Assembly: GCF_004795035.1 (NCBI RefSeq)
Contig: NZ_SSBK01000013.1
Coordinates: forward strand, 1 to 64,000
DNA length: 64,000 bases
DNA from: Streptomyces sp. A0958
GTDB taxonomy: Bacteria > Actinomycetota > Actinomycetes > Streptomycetales > Streptomycetaceae
Direction of reading: 5' to 3'
Below the pieces are notes generated by a model, which was not told where the DNA came from, ran no database searches, and saw only the letters and a program-made list of their open reading frames with translations. A program made the translations under genes and the position numbers. Every line of letters begins with the position of its first letter. Position 1 is the stretch's first letter. This document shows positions 59,308-64,000 of this stretch, piece after piece.

Positions 59308-60498
59308 GTGAGACGTATGACGGCACGACCCGCCAACGCCCACCAGGCGCGCCTGCTCCGGCTGTTGCGTGACGGCGGGCCCAACTCCCGGGCACAGCTG
59401 GGCGACCGGGTCGACCTCTCCCGCTCCAAACTCGCCGTCGAGGTGGACCGGCTGCTGGAGACCGGCCTCGTGGTGGCCGACGGACTCGCCGCCTCCCGCG
59501 GCGGGCGCCGCTCGCACAACATCCGGCTCGCCCCGGCACTGCGCTTCCTCGGCGTCGACATCGGCGCCACCTCCATCGACGTGGCGGTCACCAACGCGGA
59601 GCTGGAGGTCCTGGGCCACCTCAACCACCCCATGGACGTACGCGAGGGGCCCGTCGCCGTCTTCGAGCAGGTGCTGTCCATGGCGGCGAAGCTCCGCTCC
59701 TCCGGGCTCGCCGAAGGCTTCGACGGCGCCGGGATCGGCGTACCGGGACCGGTCCGCTTCCCCGAGGGCGTCCCCGTAGCACCGCCGATCATGCCCGGCT
59801 GGGACGGCTTCCCGGTCCGCGAGGCGCTGAGCCAGGAACTGGGCTGCCCCGTCATGGTCGACAACGACGTGAACCTGATGGCGATGGGGGAGCAGCACGC
59901 GGGCGTGGCCCGCTCCGTGGGCGACTTCCTCTGCGTCAAGATCGGTACGGGCATCGGCTGCGGCATCGTCGTCGGCGGCACCGTCCACCGGGGTGCGACG
60001 GGCAGCGCCGGCGACATCGGCCACATCCAGGTGGAACCCGAGGGCCGCCTCTGCGCCTGCGGCAACCGGGGCTGCCTGGAGGCACACTTCAGCGGCGCCG
60101 CCCTCGCCCGGGACGCCGAAACCGCGGCACGCGCCGGACAGTCCGCGGAGCTCGCGGACCGGCTGGCGGCGACCGGGAGACTCACCGCCGCCGATGTGGC
60201 CGCCGCGGCGGCCCTGGGCGACCCCACCTCGCTCGGCCTGATCCGCGAAGGCGGCAACCGGGTCGGCCAGGTCATCGCGGGACTCGTCAGCTTCTTCAAC
60301 CCCGCCCTGGTGGTGATCGGCGGCGGGGTGACCGGCCTCGGCCACACGCTGCTGGCCGGCGTCAGGGCCCAGGTCTACCGGCGCTCCCTGCCGCTGGCCA
60401 CCGGCAACCTTCCGATCGTCCTGGGTGAGCTGGGGCCCGCCGCCGGAGTCACCGGCGCGGCCAGGCTCATCAGCGACCACCTCTTCTCACCCGTCTGA
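59308..60498 (+). CDS. ROK-family transcriptional regulator of the sugar ABC operon
   Basis: A 396-residue protein from GTG 59308, preceded by GGGGAGGGG. The N-terminal winged helix-turn-helix (about 8-70, HQARLLRLLRDGGPNSRAQL, LSRSKLAVEVDRLLETGLV) joins a ROK sugar-kinase-like domain: LGVDIGATSIDVAV, DNDVNLMAMGEQ, KIGTGIGCGIVVGG and the zinc motif CACGNRGCLEAH. Proteins of this shape are usually sugar-responsive repressors (XylR/NagC type). The ABC importer begins 52 bases downstream on the same strand, making it the likely target. Confidence 0.9.
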   Translation: MRRMTARPANAHQARLLRLLRDGGPNSRAQLGDRVDLSRSKLAVEVDRLLETGLVVADGLAASRGGRRSHNIRLAPALRFLGVDIGATSIDVAVTNAELEVLGHLNHPMDVREGPVAVFEQVLSMAAKLRSSGLAEGFDGAGIGVPGPVRFPEGVPVAPPIMPGWDGFPVREALSQELGCPVMVDNDVNLMAMGEQHAGVARSVGDFLCVKIGTGIGCGIVVGGTVHRGATGSAGDIGHIQVEPEGRLCACGNRGCLEAHFSGAALARDAETAARAGQSAELADRLAATGRLTAADVAAAAALGDPTSLGLIREGGNRVGQVIAGLVSFFNPALVVIGGGVTGLGHTLLAGVRAQVYRRSLPLATGNLPIVLGELGPAAGVTGAARLISDHLFSPV

Positions 60499-60549
60499 CC
60501 CTCCCGACCGTCCGCCCGCGAAAGACCCCATCCGCCGAGGGGATTCGTC

Positions 60550-62169
60550 ATGGCTCCGCAACCACCGCTGCTCACCATGTCCGGCATCACCAAGTCCTTT
60601 CCCGGTGTCCGCGCCCTCGACGGCGTGGACCTGGAGGTCCAGGCCGGTGAAGTGCACTGCCTCCTCGGGCAGAACGGCGCCGGCAAGTCCACCCTCATCA
60701 AGGTGCTCGCCGGGGCCCACCAGCCCGACGGGGGCGAGATCACCTGGCGCGGCGCACCGGCCGTGCTCAAGTCGCCCCTCGCCGCTATGCGGCTCGGGAT
60801 CGCCACCATCTACCAGGAACTCGACCTGGTCCGGGGCCTGTCGGTCGCCGAGAACGTCTTCCTGGGCCACGAACCCACCAGCGCCGGCTTCGTCGTCCGT
60901 ACCCGCCGGGGCCGTACCGGGGCCGCCGCCCTGCTGGAGCGGCTCGGACACCCGGAGATCGATCCCGCCCGCGCGGTCGGTGAACTCTCCGCCGCCCAGC
61001 AGCAGATCGTCTCCATGGCCCGGGCGCTCTCCCACGACGTACGCCTCATCGTGATGGACGAGCCGTCCGCCGCGCTCGACCCGGACGAGGTCGGCAACCT
61101 CTTCCGGATCATCGCCTCGCTGACCGCCGAGGGCGTCGCCGTCGTCTACATCTCGCACCGGCTGGAGGAGATCCGCCGGATCGGCGACCGGGTGACCGTA
61201 CTCAAGGACGGCCGGGCCGTCGCCTCCGGCCTCCCCGCCGAGACCACACCGACGCACGACATCGTCGCGATGATGACCGGCCGCAAGGTCGAGTACGTCT
61301 TCCCGCCCCGGCCCGCGAAAGGCTCCGCGAAAGGCTCCGCGAAAGGCGCCGCGAAAGGCGCCGCGAAGGGCTCGGGAAATGGCTCGGGAATGGACTCCGG
61401 AAATGGCTCGGGAAAGGGCCCCGGGCGGACCGACGTCCCCGTCCTCACCGTCGAAGGTCTCAGCAGGAAGGGGGAGTTCGCCCCGGTCGACCTGGAGGTC
61501 CGGCCCGGCGAGATCGTCGGCCTCGCCGGACTCGTCGGCTCGGGGCGCTCGGAGATCCTGGAGACCGTCTACGGTGCCCGCCGGGCCACCACGGGCCGGG
61601 TCACGGTCGCGGGCCGGGTGCTGCGGCCCGGAAGCGTACGCGCCGCCGTCGCCGCCGGTATCGGCCTCGCCCCCGAGGAACGCAAGGCCCAAGCCCTGCT
61701 CATGCTCGAATCCGTCACCCGCAACGTCTCGCTGTCCACCATGTCCCGCCACTCCAGGGCCGGTTGGCTCGACCGCGGGGCGGAGCGGAAGGCGGCCCGC
61801 GCCGCCACCCGGGCCCTCTCGCTGCGCCCCGACGACCCGGACACCCCCGTCCGCACCCTCTCCGGTGGCAACCAGCAGAAGGCGGTCCTGGCCCGCTGGC
61901 TGCTGCGCGGCTGCCGGGTGCTGCTGCTCGACGAACCGACCCGTGGCGTGGACGTCGGCGCCCGCGCCGAGCTCTACGCCGTGATCCGCCGGCTGGCCGA
62001 CGAAGGGCTCGCCGTCCTGCTCGTCTCCAGCGAGGTCCCGGAGGTGCTGGGCCTCTCCGACCGGGTCCTCGTCCTACGCGAGGGACACGTAGTCCATACC
62101 GCCGAGGCCAAGGATCTCGACGAGCACCGCGTACTCGACCTCGTGATGGAAGGGAGCCCGACCCCATGA
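60550..62169 (+). CDS. Sugar ABC transporter ATPase, RbsA/MglA type, with expanded linker
   Basis: A 539-residue double ATPase powering import of a sugar, probably a pentose or galactose-like one. First cassette: Walker A GQNGAGKST, signature LSAAQQQIVSMARAL (degenerate from LSGGQ), Walker B LIVMDEPSAAL. Second: GLVGSGRSEI (the degenerate Walker A usual in this group), LSGGNQQKAVLARWL, LLLDEPTRGVDVG. Between them, residues about 256-290, is a Gly/Ala/Ser/Lys-rich insertion made by 12-bp DNA repeats, longer than the usual linker. Its stop overlaps the permease start (ATGA). Second gene after the ROK regulator. Confidence 0.92.
   Translation: MAPQPPLLTMSGITKSFPGVRALDGVDLEVQAGEVHCLLGQNGAGKSTLIKVLAGAHQPDGGEITWRGAPAVLKSPLAAMRLGIATIYQELDLVRGLSVAENVFLGHEPTSAGFVVRTRRGRTGAAALLERLGHPEIDPARAVGELSAAQQQIVSMARALSHDVRLIVMDEPSAALDPDEVGNLFRIIASLTAEGVAVVYISHRLEEIRRIGDRVTVLKDGRAVASGLPAETTPTHDIVAMMTGRKVEYVFPPRPAKGSAKGSAKGAAKGAAKGSGNGSGMDSGNGSGKGPGRTDVPVLTVEGLSRKGEFAPVDLEVRPGEIVGLAGLVGSGRSEILETVYGARRATTGRVTVAGRVLRPGSVRAAVAAGIGLAPEERKAQALLMLESVTRNVSLSTMSRHSRAGWLDRGAERKAARAATRALSLRPDDPDTPVRTLSGGNQQKAVLARWLLRGCRVLLLDEPTRGVDVGARAELYAVIRRLADEGLAVLLVSSEVPEVLGLSDRVLVLREGHVVHTAEAKDLDEHRVLDLVMEGSPTP
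61315..61374 (+). repeat. 12-bp tandem repeat in the ATPase linker
   Basis: Five consecutive units of GCGAAAGGCTCC or close variants (starts 61315, 61327, 61339, 61351, 61363), then a less regular Gly/Ser/Asn stretch to about 61419. All in frame, coding for Ala-Lys-Gly-Ser-type repeats. Confidence 0.88.
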
Positions 62170-63239
62170 CCCATCCCGTCCCCTCGACGCGGCAGAGCGG
62201 GCCGGACCAGGGCCCTGCCCCCGCGTCCGCCCCCGCGTCCGCCCCCGCGTCCGCCCCCGCGTCCCCGAAGAAGCACGGGCCCCCGCGCGCCCTCGGGCTG
62301 CGCCTGGACGTCCACACCCTGTCCCTGCTGGGCATCCTCGCCGTGCTCGTGGCCGTCGGCGGGATCACCGAGCCCGACGCCTTCCTGGACAGCGGGAACC
62401 TCCAACTCGTCCTGACCCAGGCGTCCGTGATCGGCGTCGTCACCGTCGGGGTGACCTTCGTCATCACCTCGGGCGGCATCGACCTCTCGGTCGGCGCCAT
62501 GGTCGCCCTCGCCTCCGTCTGGGCGACGACCCTCGCCACCCAGGAGTACGGCTTCGCGGGCATCCTGTTCACCGCCGTGCTCGTCGGCCTGGGCGCCGGA
62601 CTCGTCAACGGGGTGCTCATCGCGTACGGGCGGGTGGTGCCGTTCATCGCGACCCTGGCGATGCTCGCCTCCGCCCGCGGCGTGGCCCTCCAGATCACCG
62701 ACGGGAGGACCCAGATCGTCACCGTCACCTCGGTCCTCGACCTGGGCCTGCCCGGCTCCTACGTCCTCGGCATCCCGCCGCTGGTCCTGATCTTCGCCGC
62801 GGTCACCGTCGCCGGCTGGCTGCTGCTGAACCGTACGACCTTCGGCCGCCGCACCGTCGCCATCGGCGGCAACGCCGAAGCCGCCCGGCTCGCGGGCATC
62901 GACGTCCGCAGGCAGCGGCTCTACCTCTACCTGCTGTCCGGGCTGTGCTGCGGCATCGCGGCCTTCATGCTGATCGTGCTGTCCGGCTCCGGCCAGAACA
63001 CCAACGGCAACCTGTACGAACTCGACGCCATCGCCGCCGCGATCATCGGCGGCACCCTGCTCAGCGGCGGACGCGGCACCATCGTGGGCTCCGTCCTGGG
63101 CGTCCTCGTCTTCACCACGATCACCAACATCTTCGCGCTCAACAACCTGCAGAGCGACGTGCAGCAGATCGCCAAGGGCGCGATCATCGTCGCCGCCGTC
63201 CTCGTCCAGGGCCGCACCTCGTCCCACGCGGAGACCTGA
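62166..63239 (+). CDS. Sugar ABC transporter permease, RbsC type
   Basis: A 357-residue permease with eight to ten membrane helices. ATG 62166 overlaps the ATPase stop. The first 45 residues are cytoplasmic and low complexity, with (Pro-Ala-Ser-Ala) repeats. Then LLGILAVLVAVGGITEPDAF, VGVTFVITSGGIDLSVGAMVAL (the family signature), LLNRTTFGRRTVAIGGNAEAARLAGI (the ATPase-coupling loop), and AIAAAIIGGTLLSGGRGTIVGSV. Together with RbsA-like ATPase and the lipoprotein it forms a complete importer. Confidence 0.92.
   Translation: MTHPVPSTRQSGPDQGPAPASAPASAPASAPASPKKHGPPRALGLRLDVHTLSLLGILAVLVAVGGITEPDAFLDSGNLQLVLTQASVIGVVTVGVTFVITSGGIDLSVGAMVALASVWATTLATQEYGFAGILFTAVLVGLGAGLVNGVLIAYGRVVPFIATLAMLASARGVALQITDGRTQIVTVTSVLDLGLPGSYVLGIPPLVLIFAAVTVAGWLLLNRTTFGRRTVAIGGNAEAARLAGIDVRRQRLYLYLLSGLCCGIAAFMLIVLSGSGQNTNGNLYELDAIAAAIIGGTLLSGGRGTIVGSVLGVLVFTTITNIFALNNLQSDVQQIAKGAIIVAAVLVQGRTSSHAET
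62223..62266 (+). repeat. 12-bp tandem repeat in the permease N-terminus
   Basis: Three perfect copies of GCGTCCGCCCCC (62223, 62235, 62247) and a partial fourth encode Ala-Ser-Ala-Pro repeats in the cytoplasmic leader of the permease. Confidence 0.88.
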
Positions 63240-63316
63240 CCGGGCGTACCCGCCCGCACCCGTCCGCGCCTCACTCCCGCCCACCAACCACCCATCGGAT
63301 GAAGGGTTCCACAGCC

Positions 63317-64000
63317 ATGCCACAAACCAGCCGCAGAGGACTGCTGTTCGGCACCGCGGCGGTCTCCGCGGGCGCCTTCCTCACCGCCTGCACCAGCAAT
63401 GAGCCCAAGGAGAAGAACTCCGCCGCGACGAGCGGGGCACCCGCCGCCGACGCCGGGCCGGGCAAGCCCGTCACCATCGGCTTCGCCGGACCGCAGGCCG
63501 ACCACGGCTGGCTCAACGCCATCAACGAGAACGCCAGGTCCCAGGCGAAGAAGTACGCCGAGGTGACGTTGGAGACCACCGAGGGCTCCAACGACACCGC
63601 CGCCCAGATCGGCCAGGTCAAGACCCTCATCAACAAGAAGGTCGACGTCCTGGTCGTCCTCCCGGCCGACGGCAAGGCACTCACCCAGGTCGGCCTGGAG
63701 GCCATGCGGGCGGGCATCCCCGTCATCAACCTGGACCGGATCTTCGCCTCCCCGCAGGCCTACCGCTGCTGGGTCGGCGGCGACAACTACGGCATGGGCC
63801 TCAACGCCGGCACGTACATCGGCGAACAGCTCAAGGACAAGCCGGACGCCAAGGTCGTGGAGCTCGCCGGGATCGACAACCTGGAGCTCACCAAACAGCG
63901 CAGCGAGGGCTTCGCCGACGCACTGAAGAACTACCCCAACATCAAACTGGTGGCCCGTCAGGCAGCCGACTTCACCGTCGAGTCGGGGCAGTCGAAGATG
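63317..64000 (+). CDS. Sugar ABC transporter substrate-binding lipoprotein (cut by window end)
   Basis: The first 228 codons of a periplasmic-binding-type lipoprotein. ATG 63317 begins MPQTSRRGLLFGTAAVSAGA, a twin-arginine-like signal leading to the lipobox AFLTACTS. The mature part starts with a Ser/Ala/Glu linker and the type 1 sugar-binding fold: VTIGFAGPQADHGWLNAINE, VLVVLPADGKALTQVGLEAM, AGIPVINLDRIF, VGGDNYGMGLNAGTYIGEQL and VVELAGIDNLELTKQRSEGF. This matches ribose/galactose/xylose-type binding proteins. It is the last visible gene of the ROK-regulated operon. The sugar cannot be told from this part. Confidence 0.9.
   Translation, partial: MPQTSRRGLLFGTAAVSAGAFLTACTSNEPKEKNSAATSGAPAADAGPGKPVTIGFAGPQADHGWLNAINENARSQAKKYAEVTLETTEGSNDTAAQIGQVKTLINKKVDVLVVLPADGKALTQVGLEAMRAGIPVINLDRIFASPQAYRCWVGGDNYGMGLNAGTYIGEQLKDKPDAKVVELAGIDNLELTKQRSEGFADALKNYPNIKLVARQAADFTVESGQSKM

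Overview
The window looks like a stretch of a Streptomyces chromosome. It is very GC-rich, genes pack tightly with GTG/TTG starts and 4-8 nt stop/start overlaps, and the content is typical of the genus: a SpoIIE-type phosphatase fused to an anti-sigma-like ATPase, LacI/ROK/IclR/LysR/AraC regulators, an MreB-like protein, a SecDF fusion, a second-type LigA, a secreted GH16 glucanase, and one regulator with a rare TTA codon (a bldA target in this genus). No tRNA, rRNA, CRISPR array or complete insertion sequence was seen.

Layout. 1-2.9 kb: the edge of a mobile element, with a large serine integrase (661-2073), undecodable flanking DNA, and the 5' stub of a radical SAM gene broken at its iron-sulfur motif. 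3-9.6 kb: SRPBCC protein, DHA2 efflux pump with three C-terminal beta-sandwich repeats, PAS-GAF-PP2C-ATPase phosphatase, methyltransferase. 9.7-17 kb: a LysR regulator divergent from an aldo/keto reductase, then a coupled M55-M20-S9-S66 peptidase operon. 17-25.9 kb: LapA-like protein, GNAT, animal-size transketolase, three-discoidin GH16 enzyme, DUF6204, DUF5107 and a TmrB-like P-loop protein. 25.9-36.6 kb: VOC protein, methyltransferase, then a set suggesting membrane-lipid chemistry: PAP2/diacylglycerol-kinase fusion, IclR, an aminotransferase-like protein with no lysine, two metallo-beta-lactamase-fold enzymes (one NAPE-PLD-like), DedA, and a membrane-anchored alkaline-phosphatase-superfamily protein. 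36.6-41.8 kb: DUF1996, DUF305 and LacI genes in tandem on the minus strand, then LigA. 42-46 kb: MreB-like, Ala/Pro-rich exported protein and SecDF. 46-54.7 kb: regulators, small-molecule enzymes, acyl-CoA ligase. 55-64 kb: LysR/symporter pair, FdhD, a KAS III enzyme, and a ROK-controlled ribose-type sugar ABC importer cut by the window end.

The strongest candidate for an undescribed system is a small regulon. A perfect 14-bp palindrome (AGAGAGCGCTCTCT) lies just downstream of a readable promoter in two places 19 kb apart: before the GH16 glucanase and before the DUF1996 gene. The DUF1996 gene is followed on the same strand by DUF305 and a LacI regulator, the family that binds such palindromes. 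I infer that this LacI protein controls both loci, linking two secreted or lipid-anchored proteins of unknown function to beta-glucan breakdown. Second is the pairing of a PLP-fold protein lacking every lysine with an NAPE-PLD-like hydrolase.

Functions are assigned by reading motifs and recalled family features. No database search was run, so family names are recognition-level calls.
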